Positions 54,880 to 63,499 of a stretch of DNA of 64,000 nt are shown here, in pieces. The position numbers and the translations under genes were made by a program. Location: NCBI RefSeq assembly GCF_020537505.1, contig NZ_JAJBMO010000002.1:62001-126000 (forward strand), read 5' to 3'. The DNA comes from Blautia glucerasea. GTDB taxonomy: Bacteria; Bacillota; Clostridia; Lachnospirales; Lachnospiraceae. How positions within the stretch are numbered: position 1 is the first letter of the stretch; every line of letters starts with the position of its first letter. The notes beneath the pieces are model-generated. The model was given only the letters and a program-made list of their open reading frames with translations. It was not told the DNA's origin and did not search any database.

Positions 54880-55047
54880 TGCATTTACTTTGAAAGATGC
54901 TACTGTTGCATTGAAAAAGTACATTGAAGAACGCAAAGCTGACTACGAAGAGAAAGGATGATTCAAATGCCCAGACCCCAAAAAGACAACTATCCATTGT
55001 CGCTGAGAATAGATAATCTTCTGCGCAAGATCATGCACACAGTATAA
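54880..55047 (+). pseudogene. fragments of mobile-element genes
   Basis: On the plus strand, VAFTLKDATVALKKYIEERK and ADYEEKG end at a TGA at 54958-54960 without a start codon. Then ATG at 54967 behind AAAGGA opens MPRPQKDNYPLSLRIDNLLR and KIMHTV, stopping at 55045. The second resembles the start of small RHH-type or mobilisation proteins (MPRPKKxNYPxSLRxD) cut short. They look like relics of a mobile element. The stretch 54770-54880 shows no gene. Confidence 0.45.
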
Positions 55048-56173
55048 ATCCTGTTTTTATTTCATATAAACTATACAATTTCTCGCATTCCGTACATATC
55101 CATCCTGCTTCGCCTGTGTATAGCGGATATTTTCGGTTCTCACAGTATTCTGCTTCATAATTTCTTATTAATTCCACAAGGTTCTTGATATCTCCCATCT
55201 GCGCAGCAGCCATTCCTGTCATTGCCCACAAAAAGCCATTTCTTTTTTTATTCAGCTTCTGCCACTGAAACATTTCCGTAAACTGATCATATAATATCTT
55301 TTGCTTTTTCTTCTCTTTTACTGGAAATTCATAGATCAGAGGATAAATCTGAGCAACTCCTTCCGGATAAAATTCCTTCTGGTGATAAAGATCACTGTTT
55401 TCAATAATTCTCCATCTTTGATTTGCATCATCCCAGAATGTCTTTTCTATCTGTGCCTGTAGTTTTTTACGAATTTCACTGATTGCCTGCGTATCTTCCA
55501 GCCCTGCAAGTTCCAATTCGTACAGGCCTTTCCATACTTCCAGATTATCCATCAGATAAACTGTTGTATTTTCTTCTGAGACCTGTGTAATTCCATCCTG
55601 CATCAGGCTTTGAATCTTTTTTAATGCAAGGCTGATTCCCTTTTTCCAGTATTCCGGCAGATCTGTACTTTCTGTCTTTTCCAGATATTTTCCCATAAGA
55701 AAAAGATACATACCAAGATACCCGTCTTCGGAATCAGCCTTTTCTTTATAAATAAGTTTCCCACTCTCTTTCCTGTAGATTCCCATTTTACCATCTGTTT
55801 CCAGCAAAATCCCGGTATGCCAGTCCAGATAACTGCCAACAGCTTTTTTCTCTGTTTCAGTAATGGGGTAATTCTTGGTTTCTGCCAAAAGCCCCAGTGC
55901 AGCCATACATGCAAAGTACGGATTAACATCTCCGGCTTTACTTCCATTCATGTAAAATTCACCCTCAGGGCCCTGATTCTCAAGAATCCACTTTTTTTCT
56001 CCGGTCAGGACTGTTTCCAGCCATTTCTGCCGGGCAGATATTTCTTTTCTCAGGTTCTGATAATAAATGAACATAAGTGAAATCCCCACAGTTATGCAAA
56101 ATATAATAAGTTTCATCGCGTTCTTTCGATGTTTCACTTTTCTTCTGCATTGGTTGTGTTTATGCTCATGCAT
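55031..56173 (-). CDS. membrane-anchored hydrolase-like protein of the polysaccharide operon
   Basis: 380 residues. Basic N-terminus (MHEHKHNQCRRKVKHRKN), one helix at about 20-40 (MKLIIFCITVGISLMFIYY), then a helical external domain with NPYFACMAALGLLA, DGYLGMYLFLMGKYLEK, YPEGVAQIYPLIYEF and NGFLWAMTGMAAAQMGD. The spacing of helix-turn-WA/YP segments suggests an (alpha/alpha)6 barrel as in GH8-type enzymes, but I cannot place catalytic acids with certainty. Last gene of the operon; overlaps the epimerase gene by 8 nt. It could trim or release the polymer. Confidence 0.55.
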   Translation of the reverse strand: MHEHKHNQCRRKVKHRKNAMKLIIFCITVGISLMFIYYQNLRKEISARQKWLETVLTGEKKWILENQGPEGEFYMNGSKAGDVNPYFACMAALGLLAETKNYPITETEKKAVGSYLDWHTGILLETDGKMGIYRKESGKLIYKEKADSEDGYLGMYLFLMGKYLEKTESTDLPEYWKKGISLALKKIQSLMQDGITQVSEENTTVYLMDNLEVWKGLYELELAGLEDTQAISEIRKKLQAQIEKTFWDDANQRWRIIENSDLYHQKEFYPEGVAQIYPLIYEFPVKEKKKQKILYDQFTEMFQWQKLNKKRNGFLWAMTGMAAAQMGDIKNLVELIRNYEAEYCENRKYPLYTGEAGWICTECEKLYSLYEIKTGFILCA

Positions 56174-57266
56174 CTATATCCTCCAGGATTTTTCTGATTT
56201 TAATACTTGCAGTCCCATCACCATAAGGATTTCTGGCCTCACTCATCCTCCTATAAAGCTCCGGCTCTGTAAGAAGCTGCCTGCATTCTCTGTAAATATC
56301 CTCCATCTTCGTGCCTGCAAGCTTTAAGGTTCCTGCTTCCACACCTTCCGGACGTTCTGTTGTATCTCGCATGACCAGTACAGGTTTTCCCAGTGCAGGA
56401 GCTTCTTCCTGGATTCCGCCACTGTCAGTCATAATCAGATAACTGGCTTTCATCAGGTTATGGAATTCTACCACATCCAGTGGCTCAATCAGATGTATTC
56501 TCTCACATCCACCGAATTCCTCATCGGCGATTTTTCTGACCTGTGGATTCAAATGTACAGGATAAATAACCTTCACATCTGTAAATTCCTCCACGATCCT
56601 GCGTATAGCCCGGAACATATCACGCATGGGTTCTCCCAGATTCTCCCTTCTGTGTGCTGTCACAGCAATCAGTCTGCTGCCTTTTGCCCATTCTGTCTCC
56701 GGATGATAAAAATCTTTTCGCACCGTATAGTGCAAAGCATCAATTCCTGTATTTCCTGTGACAAAAATCTGCGCTGGATCCTTACCCTCTTTCAGCAGTG
56801 CATCCGCTGCTTTCTGAGTCGGTGCAAAATGCAGGCTGGCAGTAAGTCCAATGGCCTGCCTGTTAAATTCTTCCGGATAGGGAGAGTTCATATTATAAGT
56901 ACGAAGTCCCGCTTCCACATGTCCTACCGGAATCTGCTGATAAAATGAGGCCAGAGATGCGGCAAATGCGGTAGACGTGTCTCCATGGACCAGCACAATA
57001 TCCGGTTTTTCTTTTCTCAGGATTTCCCTCATTCCGGTAAGGATGGCCGTTGTCACATCCGTAAGATCCTGCCCTTTTTTCATGATTGCCATATCATAAT
57101 CCGGAACCACTTTAAAAATATCCAGAACCTGCTTCAACATTTCCCTGTGCTGTCCTGTGACACACACCAGAGTTTCCAGTTTTTCACTTTTTTTCAGTTC
57201 AAGAACAAGAGGGCACATTTTAATTGCCTCCGGTCTTGTTCCAAAAATCACCAGTACTTTTTTCAT
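56166..57266 (-). CDS. wecB: UDP-N-acetylglucosamine 2-epimerase (non-hydrolysing)
   Basis: 366 residues, the family length. IFGTRPEAIKMCPLVLEL, VCVTGQHREMLKQVLDIF, VHGDTSTAFAASLASFYQQIPVGHVEAGLRTY, YPEEFNRQAIG, VTAHRRENLGEP and MTDSGGIQEEAPALGKPVLVMRDTTERPEG contain the full catalytic set. Interconverts UDP-GlcNAc and UDP-ManNAc. In this operon it would supply UDP-ManNAc, or tune UDP-GlcNAc, for the GT2 synthase. Starts 2 nt after the CotH stop. Confidence 0.96.
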   Translation of the reverse strand: MKKVLVIFGTRPEAIKMCPLVLELKKSEKLETLVCVTGQHREMLKQVLDIFKVVPDYDMAIMKKGQDLTDVTTAILTGMREILRKEKPDIVLVHGDTSTAFAASLASFYQQIPVGHVEAGLRTYNMNSPYPEEFNRQAIGLTASLHFAPTQKAADALLKEGKDPAQIFVTGNTGIDALHYTVRKDFYHPETEWAKGSRLIAVTAHRRENLGEPMRDMFRAIRRIVEEFTDVKVIYPVHLNPQVRKIADEEFGGCERIHLIEPLDVVEFHNLMKASYLIMTDSGGIQEEAPALGKPVLVMRDTTERPEGVEAGTLKLAGTKMEDIYRECRQLLTEPELYRRMSEARNPYGDGTASIKIRKILEDIDA

Positions 57267-57268
57267 TC

Positions 57269-58687
57269 TTAATTTTCTCCCAGTTCTTTATCCAGATACG
57301 CAAGTCTTTCGCGGATAGTATCTGTCAGCTGCTTCATAGCATCTTCATAACTTCCGATATCCCTCGACGTTCCGGCTTTGTTTTTTCCTACCAGCAAATT
57401 CTCCTCAAAAGAATATCCCCACACTTTAAAGTTTCTGTCCACAGCATCTCCCAGTTCCTCTTGATAAGATGCTATTTTGTTATAGATATATTCATCGGAG
57501 AGAGTCGTTTTTCGTAATTGTCTATATCTTTCACAGACATGTTCTCTGAAGGTTTTATCCTGCCACAGCCTTTCAAACCATGAATTCTTCACAGTATAAA
57601 GTACATCTGTTTCTGTACGAAACCACTGATAATTATCAAATCCATTGTTAAAGTCCCATACAGCAAGCTGTAGCTTTCCTCCCAGTTCTTTATACACATA
57701 AGTAGAAAGATTACCAGCATCATAATTCATGGCAAATTCATTGATAATAAAATAATCCACCCAGTTATCCATGTCTATATATGCCTGATAGCCGATTCTT
57801 TTGTTATTGAAATTCTTCCCATATAAAATCTGTTCAAATTCAGAGATATCATTTTTTATATATTCTTTTTGTTTTTCCGTTATTTTATTTTCTGATGGAT
57901 ATCTTATATACAGAGCGTTATATGTATAACCTTCCGTCTTACCCCAGGTTTCCAGTGCTTCAGCTCCTGTATCAATTCTGTCTCTGTTTACAACATATGC
58001 AGTTTCTCCGGACAACAAACCAAATTCCGAGAGACGCAGTCTGCTTTCTCCATTTGTTACAGGTTCCACTGCCAGATAAACTCCCTGATATTCTCCATCA
58101 ACAAATAGTTCCACGAATCGGGTGTCTGGAGCCCATCCATTTAATTCCCCTGCCAGATCATATACCAGTTTATTCCTGATCAGTGTCTTATCAAGATAAG
58201 GACCATTTAACACCCATTCACTGTTTGCTCCCATTCCTGCAAGTGACACTTTTTTTGCACTGTCTTTTTCATTTTTATAAAATTTAATGCGATACTGCTT
58301 TTTATCAAATTTGCTATAAGAAGATGCTCCTCTGTATTTGATCGTAGCACGGTATATCGAATTGGGGACAGAGAAAACAGATTGCTCCTCTCCGTTCCTA
58401 TCCAGCAGAGCAATATTTCCCCAGATCACATTCTCCTTCAGGATCTGCTGCCCCTTCGTATTCATATAGACTACTGGAAATGTAGTAGAAAATTTTCCCA
58501 GATCATAGTATTCCAGCAGCTCCTCGTCCGGCGCAGCCCACTCCTTCATTTCTTCTTTCGTGATAGCTGTTTTCTTTTTTTCCTTTGACTTATTTTCTGA
58601 CTTTACAACAAAATTTCCCACAATGGATATTCCACAGAGAACTGTTATCATCAGAATACACAAAAGGATACGCCTTATCCTTTTCAT
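57269..58687 (-). CDS. CotH-family protein kinase, exported
   Basis: 472 residues with an N-terminal signal or anchor (RRILLCILMITVLCGISIVGN). IKYRGASSYSKFDKKQYRIKF, LNGPYLDKTLIRNKLVYDLA, FVELFVDGEYQGVYLAVEPV, WVDYFIINEFAMNYDAGNLS and AVWDFNNGFDNY are the CotH motifs for ATP and Mg2+ binding. CotH phosphorylates proteins on Ser in spore coats; in polysaccharide clusters its target is unknown and may be the neighbour proteins or glycan. Found with DUF4956 and VTC-like genes as here. Confidence 0.9.
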   Translation of the reverse strand: MKRIRRILLCILMITVLCGISIVGNFVVKSENKSKEKKKTAITKEEMKEWAAPDEELLEYYDLGKFSTTFPVVYMNTKGQQILKENVIWGNIALLDRNGEEQSVFSVPNSIYRATIKYRGASSYSKFDKKQYRIKFYKNEKDSAKKVSLAGMGANSEWVLNGPYLDKTLIRNKLVYDLAGELNGWAPDTRFVELFVDGEYQGVYLAVEPVTNGESRLRLSEFGLLSGETAYVVNRDRIDTGAEALETWGKTEGYTYNALYIRYPSENKITEKQKEYIKNDISEFEQILYGKNFNNKRIGYQAYIDMDNWVDYFIINEFAMNYDAGNLSTYVYKELGGKLQLAVWDFNNGFDNYQWFRTETDVLYTVKNSWFERLWQDKTFREHVCERYRQLRKTTLSDEYIYNKIASYQEELGDAVDRNFKVWGYSFEENLLVGKNKAGTSRDIGSYEDAMKQLTDTIRERLAYLDKELGEN

Positions 58688-58715
58688 AGCAACACCTCTC
58701 AGTCAGTCAGCCTTT

Positions 58716-59396
58716 TTACTGCGAAAGTTCATCCTTCTGGTCAACTATATTTACCCTTTTCACACCGTCGATTTTGATCAGTTTCTCTGAAATATCCATC
58801 TGATTTTCTTTTGCAGCTTTATACAGAATTCCCTCTCCGATAGAATAAACCAGTTCAAAGCTGTTTTCTGTAACATTTCTCATAGAAACATGTACCTTTC
58901 CTGCAAAAAAGGTATCCACTGCTGCCTCTGTTTTATGTAAGCATTCAGGTTTTCCCTGAACAACCAGCAGCTTATTACAGGATGTGAAGCCCTTTCTTGT
59001 AATAATAAGAAAAAGAAGTAAAAAAGCGGAACCAATAACAATAAGCGCATACTGAGACACACCGCAGCCAATGCCTGCCGCAATTGCCCAGAAAATATAA
59101 GTGGCATCTCTTACATCCTTTACAGCTGTACGAAATCTTATGATAGAAAGAGCACCGACCATACCAAGGGACAATGCAATATTATTACTGATAATGCTCA
59201 TGATCATAGCTGTGATGATGGTGATCGATCCGATTGAAATATTAAATTTCCTGCTGTATGCAGGTCCTGCATAAGAAATTTTATAAGTAAACATGATAAA
59301 AAAGGCAACGATCAGTGCGATCACATTATTCATTAAGATTACAGTCACACTCAGTGCTTCTGTATTTGTCAGATTTTCTACGATAAATTCTCTCAT
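58716..59396 (-). CDS. DUF4956 membrane protein
   Basis: 226 residues from the ATG at 59396 behind GGAGAG. Four hydrophobic segments (ILMNNVIALIVAFFIMF, SITIITAMIMSIIS, GMVGALSIIRFRTAVKD, IVIGSAFLLLFLII), then a cytoplasmic alpha/beta domain (KVHVSMRNVTENSFELVYSI, GVKRVNIVDQ). LGMVGALSIIRFRTAVKDxRDATYIFWAIAAGIGCG is the DUF4956 signature. Role unknown; regularly next to VTC-like and CotH genes. Confidence 0.9.
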   Translation of the reverse strand: MREFIVENLTNTEALSVTVILMNNVIALIVAFFIMFTYKISYAGPAYSRKFNISIGSITIITAMIMSIISNNIALSLGMVGALSIIRFRTAVKDVRDATYIFWAIAAGIGCGVSQYALIVIGSAFLLLFLIITRKGFTSCNKLLVVQGKPECLHKTEAAVDTFFAGKVHVSMRNVTENSFELVYSIGEGILYKAAKENQMDISEKLIKIDGVKRVNIVDQKDELSQ

Positions 59397-59462
59397 ATTT
59401 CTCTCCAATCCCGGCATCCGGTTTACTATCGGTCTCCGGTCTGCCGTATGTAAAACTTACAG

Positions 59463-60137
59463 TCACATCATTCTGGCTCTGGAATATTTGCTGTGGCTGG
59501 TTGACAGTTCATCCGCTTCTTTCAATGTCTCAGCGATCATATCCGGCAGGAATCCTGTGTATTTTACTTCCATCAGTACCTGTTCTGTACTGCCCAAAGC
59601 ATCTGTTCCAACCTCCTCAAACAGCCCATATGGATATAAAGCCCCTCTGATGTCCGTATCAAAAGTGATCCTTACATCACCTGCAGGATAAGCAAATGCC
59701 AGCCTCTGATAATCTATGATCGTCTTTGGGCGATAACAGCCCTGTGTGATCCGCAAATATAATCTCATAGCCAGCTCTGTTTCACATTCCAGAAGAAATG
59801 ACGCATCTCCCTGTTCCATCCGAAGTGCCTGTTCACGACTGACAGGTATGGAATATTTCACTCCGTCAGATCCGTTTTTGCATTTAAACTCCAGCTTTGC
59901 AGATAAATCACTCAGTGAATAAATTCTTAAACGGATCTTCCTTTTTTCATACATTCCATCCAGATTATCCCATAAATCCTGATCGTCTATGGAATCATAG
60001 TACTGAGATCTGATAAAATATCTGCCATTTTCTCCATGGATATCTCTTTCCATAATGCCATCCAGCTTCTGTTGAAGAATCAGGGCCTCTCTGCGGCTGA
60101 TCAGATATTTGATTTCCTTACGAAAAACCGTTTCCAA
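59463..60137 (-). CDS. VTC-domain (polyphosphate polymerase-like) protein
   Basis: 224 residues. RKEIKYLISRREALILQQKL, FIRSQYYDSIDDQDLWDNLDG, KRKIRLRIYSLSD, AKLEFKCKNGSDGVKYSIPVS, RITFDTDIRG and VLMEVKYTGFLP form the tunnel-fold strands with the basic and acidic residues that bind triphosphate and metals in VTC4. Bacterial members stand beside DUF4956 and CotH genes; polyphosphate synthesis is not proven for them. The start overlaps the upstream membrane-protein gene by 37 nt. Confidence 0.9.
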   Translation of the reverse strand: METVFRKEIKYLISRREALILQQKLDGIMERDIHGENGRYFIRSQYYDSIDDQDLWDNLDGMYEKRKIRLRIYSLSDLSAKLEFKCKNGSDGVKYSIPVSREQALRMEQGDASFLLECETELAMRLYLRITQGCYRPKTIIDYQRLAFAYPAGDVRITFDTDIRGALYPYGLFEEVGTDALGSTEQVLMEVKYTGFLPDMIAETLKEADELSTSHSKYSRARMM

Positions 60138-60694
60138 ATCTTACGCCCCCTTTCTGATTTTCGTTCAAACAGAACGATCTGGAGCAGGAGTCCGCATACT
60201 GTCAGCAAAACCACATATCTGGCTCCCGTCTCATGAAGAAGAAACATTCCTGCTGCAATAGAAGAAAGGATTGCTCCTTCCAGAGGAAAAAAGGCTGCTG
60301 CAGCTGCAGCTCCTGCAGCGAAAATAACTGCAGCCCACCAGAACGGATAACACATCCATACAACTGCCGCAGCAGTCATAGCAGACAGGATCATGGAATC
60401 TGCTGTTTTCCACTTGAATGCCATATATCCCATCAGGCATCCAAGTATCGTAAATGCAGTTACGATCGTCCCCCATCCGGTTTTTCCATTCATAACAGTA
60501 CACAATACAATCGTCACTCCCCAGAACATTATGAAGGAAACGATCAGACGGTACACCTTAGCTCCTGCAAAAACAAGCAGAATCCCCAGGAACAGAAATA
60601 GCATTCTTTCTGTGTTTCCGCTTATAGGAAGCTTGTCTGCGCTTCCTGTTTTTTCCATAAACAGGTCAGTTCCCTTAAGAATCAGCTCCGACAT
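60101..60694 (-). CDS. polytopic membrane protein (DUF4203-like)
   Basis: 197 residues with about six helices: MLFLFLGILLVFAGAKVYRL, IVSFIMFWGVTIVL, IVTAFTILGCLMGYMAF, MILSAMTAAAVVWMCYPFWW, VIFAAGAAAAAAFFPLEGAI, VVLLTVCGLLLQIVLF. A regular helix-Gly pattern and no cytoplasmic domain resemble DUF4203/TMEM198-type proteins. The end is basic (KSERGRKIWKRFFVRKSNI). Function unknown; the place between DHHW-like and VTC genes points to polymer export or complex assembly. Confidence 0.6.
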   Translation of the reverse strand: MSELILKGTDLFMEKTGSADKLPISGNTERMLFLFLGILLVFAGAKVYRLIVSFIMFWGVTIVLCTVMNGKTGWGTIVTAFTILGCLMGYMAFKWKTADSMILSAMTAAAVVWMCYPFWWAAVIFAAGAAAAAAFFPLEGAILSSIAAGMFLLHETGARYVVLLTVCGLLLQIVLFERKSERGRKIWKRFFVRKSNI

Positions 60695-61815
60695 CAGGCA
60701 TTCCCTCCTTCCTTTAAAAGTGGATTCAATGCTCTCATATAGGATATATTTCCTGTTTCAGCAGCATCCTGTACCCATACAATATATTCTATATTATATT
60801 TTTCCAGTATTTCATCCAGATTCTGTATAAGATCTGCATCCTCATAAATATTAGACACATAAACCTTTTCAAAGATCTCTGAAAGATAAGAGATCATCAG
60901 CTTCCCTCTTGTATCTGCAATAAGAAGAAGATTTCCTTCTGTTTGTCCTTTTCCTCTTCCGTCAACTACACTATGCTCATAATCTGAACCAATGACTGCA
61001 TGGCTTCCGGTGCTATTAAACTGTATCATTTGTCTTTTTAGTGTCTGCAGCTGCCCTTCTTTGTTTTCAAAGGTTAATTCTTCGCGATTGGGATTTGAAC
61101 CATTGATATAAACATAGAATGGTTCCTTTTCCATGTTTTCTATATCTTTCTTAATTTCGTCTGTTGTACACTTTTGTAACGCTTCCAAAAGAAGGTTTCC
61201 CTCAAAAGCTCCAAAAACATACTCCCGATAAGCATCCAGGTTCTCCTTATTATATCCAAGTTCTCCCAAAAGCACCTGCGCCCCGTAAAATGCCCCACGC
61301 ATTGTCCAGCTATTTTCAGTTCTGAAATAAATATATTCATACTGATGCTTCTCCAGTTCAGACAGCGGATTTAAAACTACAGAAGAATCTGAAAAAGAGG
61401 CTTCCAGTTTTTCTATAAAATCACTGTATTTTTCCTTCTCATTTTCATATCCGTTTTCAAATACTGCTCTTTCCGGTATCGGCATAATATAAGTATCTTT
61501 TCCACTCTTTTTCTGTAATGCTTTCATAATATCTGCAGCATATGAAATATGATCCTCAGAGATTTGATTAATATTAAAGATTCGGTCTGTGTAGATCACC
61601 TGGTCCTGTGTTTCCAGGATTTTGGTTATTGAAAGAGTCTGGTCATTTTTTAAGCCATAATTATTATATAAATCTCTTGTTTCCGGAACATATACGCTTT
61701 GCTGCTTAACACTCTGCAATTTTTCCATTCCATTCTGGAGGATCAGCATTCCGGCAGACATTACGATCAAAATAAGCAAAACAAGAAACAGTTCTGCGGT
61801 TTTATTCTTTTTCAA
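60694..61815 (-). CDS. DHHW/AlgX-like protein lacking catalytic residues
   Basis: 373 residues with an N-terminal anchor (ELFLVLLILIVMSAGMLIL). The fold blocks of the DHHW family are present: VIYTDRIFNINQ, YIYFRTENSWTMRGAFYGAQVLLGELG, and LLLIADTRGKLMISYLSEIFEKVYVSNI. Active members have RTDHHWT and a G-D-S-x-S turn; here RTENSWT and ADTRGK stand in these places, so both the Asp-His-His and the Ser nucleophile are missing. It probably binds glycan without cleaving or acylating it. Overlaps its neighbours on both sides. Confidence 0.7.
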   Translation of the reverse strand: MKKNKTAELFLVLLILIVMSAGMLILQNGMEKLQSVKQQSVYVPETRDLYNNYGLKNDQTLSITKILETQDQVIYTDRIFNINQISEDHISYAADIMKALQKKSGKDTYIMPIPERAVFENGYENEKEKYSDFIEKLEASFSDSSVVLNPLSELEKHQYEYIYFRTENSWTMRGAFYGAQVLLGELGYNKENLDAYREYVFGAFEGNLLLEALQKCTTDEIKKDIENMEKEPFYVYINGSNPNREELTFENKEGQLQTLKRQMIQFNSTGSHAVIGSDYEHSVVDGRGKGQTEGNLLLIADTRGKLMISYLSEIFEKVYVSNIYEDADLIQNLDEILEKYNIEYIVWVQDAAETGNISYMRALNPLLKEGGNA

Positions 61816-63499
61816 CTGAATCCACCTCCCTGAACCTGATTCTTACTTTTGGACAATTTTTCTCCAGTTCTGCAATACCCGGCTGATTTTTTATTTTCTC
61901 TGATACAGAAATCTGTTCAAGAGAAATACAATCCCTGAATGCACTGACTCCCACATATTCCACACTGTCCGGCAGGTATACCTCTTTCAGATTCCTGCAC
62001 CCGCGAAAAGCATGATCCCCTATTTTCTTTAACAGCGAGGTATCTGAAAATATCAGTTTGTTAACGGACACACATTCCGCAAATGCAGCTCCTTCAATCA
62101 CAGTCAGGGAATCCGGAAGACTTATAAATTCCAGTGCATAACAGTTTTCAAAAGCTGATATCCCTACTGATTTCAGTGAAAGCTTTTCCATACTCTCCCA
62201 TACTTTTAATACATGACAGTCAGCAAATGCATAGTCTTCAATAACAGAAACGCTCTCCGGCAGATACACCTTCTCAAGACTTCTGCATCCAAAAAACTGA
62301 CTCTTCGGAATAACTGATGCACCTTCAGGAATAACTGCTTCTTTTGCATATATATCTCCCCGAAATCCCTGAAAATCAACATTTTCATATTCCGACAGAT
62401 CATGGAAAGTAATCTTTTCTTCATGAACAGGTTCTTTTGGAAAACAATACTCTCCCAACATCTCCCTGTCTGATTTCAGGATTTTTCCGCCGCCCTCTGA
62501 AGCCACATATCCATAAACATAATTACTGCCATAAAATGTTATTGTTTCGCGGGCAATAACTGAAGCAATCTTATCCGGCTGACCTGCACTGGCACCTTCT
62601 TCAAATATAATGTTACCCTGTGTAAAAATGTTGCCAAGCACGGTTGAATTTTTTTCCAGAAGTATATCCTTCTCTGCGAAAATATTTCCAAGCACCGATG
62701 CGTTTTCCATGATTCTCACAGCCCCATCGCTGTGGATATCTCCCTGCAGGATAATGTCCTCTATCACCTTTATATTCCCACGGGAAATAAGCGTATACGG
62801 GACTGTCCCACTTTCCGTAACCATATCATCATCTATGTAATGCCTGTTATATTCATGACTGTTCACTACCGGCATACGAAATATCCTGGGATCACGTCCC
62901 TCCATAAACCGGTCAGGTTCCTCCGGACGTTGTCCCAGACGGATCACAGGTGCATACAGACTATGAAAAATATTATCAAAGCCTATCACAAGCTGTTCTC
63001 CACTTGATACCCTTTCACCCAGATCGCATCCATCATAAACTGCAACCGCATGTTCTGCGTCCGCCCATCTGAGAAGCCGGATCTTATTTCCAAAAAGCAG
63101 TCTTTTTTTGCTGTATACAGCCCGGAGTTGTATGTTCTCTTTCACAAACAACGCATCCTTTTCACTGTAGATTTCTTTTTGGAAATGTAAATCCCCTTGC
63201 TGCGGACAGAAGATGGTATTTCTGGCAATGACCAGATCTTCAATGTCAGGCTGCATAAACTCCTGGTTTCCATCTATTTCCAACACCTTTTCCTGTCTTG
63301 AAAGCATGATCATACCATTCTTCATTTCCGGAAGGGCTTTTTCCACCAGGGAAGAGAAGCTTCGGCCAAAATATCTGGCTTTTTTCACATAATCCTGCTT
63401 TATTTTCAGGATCTGCCCTTTTCTCGTCCAGAAATACAATACTGCGGCCAACAGAGGCATAGCGAACATACAGACAAAAATCAAAATCCATACTTTCAT
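61802..63499 (-). CDS. membrane protein with bactofilin-like and leucine-rich-repeat domains
   Basis: 565 residues. One N-terminal helix (ILIFVCMFAMPLLAAVLYFW). Residues ~220-330 hold repeated short strands (TLISRGNIKVIEDIILQGDI, SDGAVRIMENASVLGNIFAE, NSTVLGNIFTQGNIIFEEGA), the right-handed beta-helix pattern of polymer-forming bactofilins. Residues ~370-540 hold BspA-type LRR_5 repeats (SLEKVYLPESVSVIEDYAFADC, ALEFISLPDSLTVIEGAAFAEC, NLKEVYLPDSVEYVGVSAFRDC). A scaffold joining a filament or surface layer to the synthase is plausible. The combination is unusual. Confidence 0.8.
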   Translation of the reverse strand: MKVWILIFVCMFAMPLLAAVLYFWTRKGQILKIKQDYVKKARYFGRSFSSLVEKALPEMKNGMIMLSRQEKVLEIDGNQEFMQPDIEDLVIARNTIFCPQQGDLHFQKEIYSEKDALFVKENIQLRAVYSKKRLLFGNKIRLLRWADAEHAVAVYDGCDLGERVSSGEQLVIGFDNIFHSLYAPVIRLGQRPEEPDRFMEGRDPRIFRMPVVNSHEYNRHYIDDDMVTESGTVPYTLISRGNIKVIEDIILQGDIHSDGAVRIMENASVLGNIFAEKDILLEKNSTVLGNIFTQGNIIFEEGASAGQPDKIASVIARETITFYGSNYVYGYVASEGGGKILKSDREMLGEYCFPKEPVHEEKITFHDLSEYENVDFQGFRGDIYAKEAVIPEGASVIPKSQFFGCRSLEKVYLPESVSVIEDYAFADCHVLKVWESMEKLSLKSVGISAFENCYALEFISLPDSLTVIEGAAFAECVSVNKLIFSDTSLLKKIGDHAFRGCRNLKEVYLPDSVEYVGVSAFRDCISLEQISVSEKIKNQPGIAELEKNCPKVRIRFREVDSVEKE

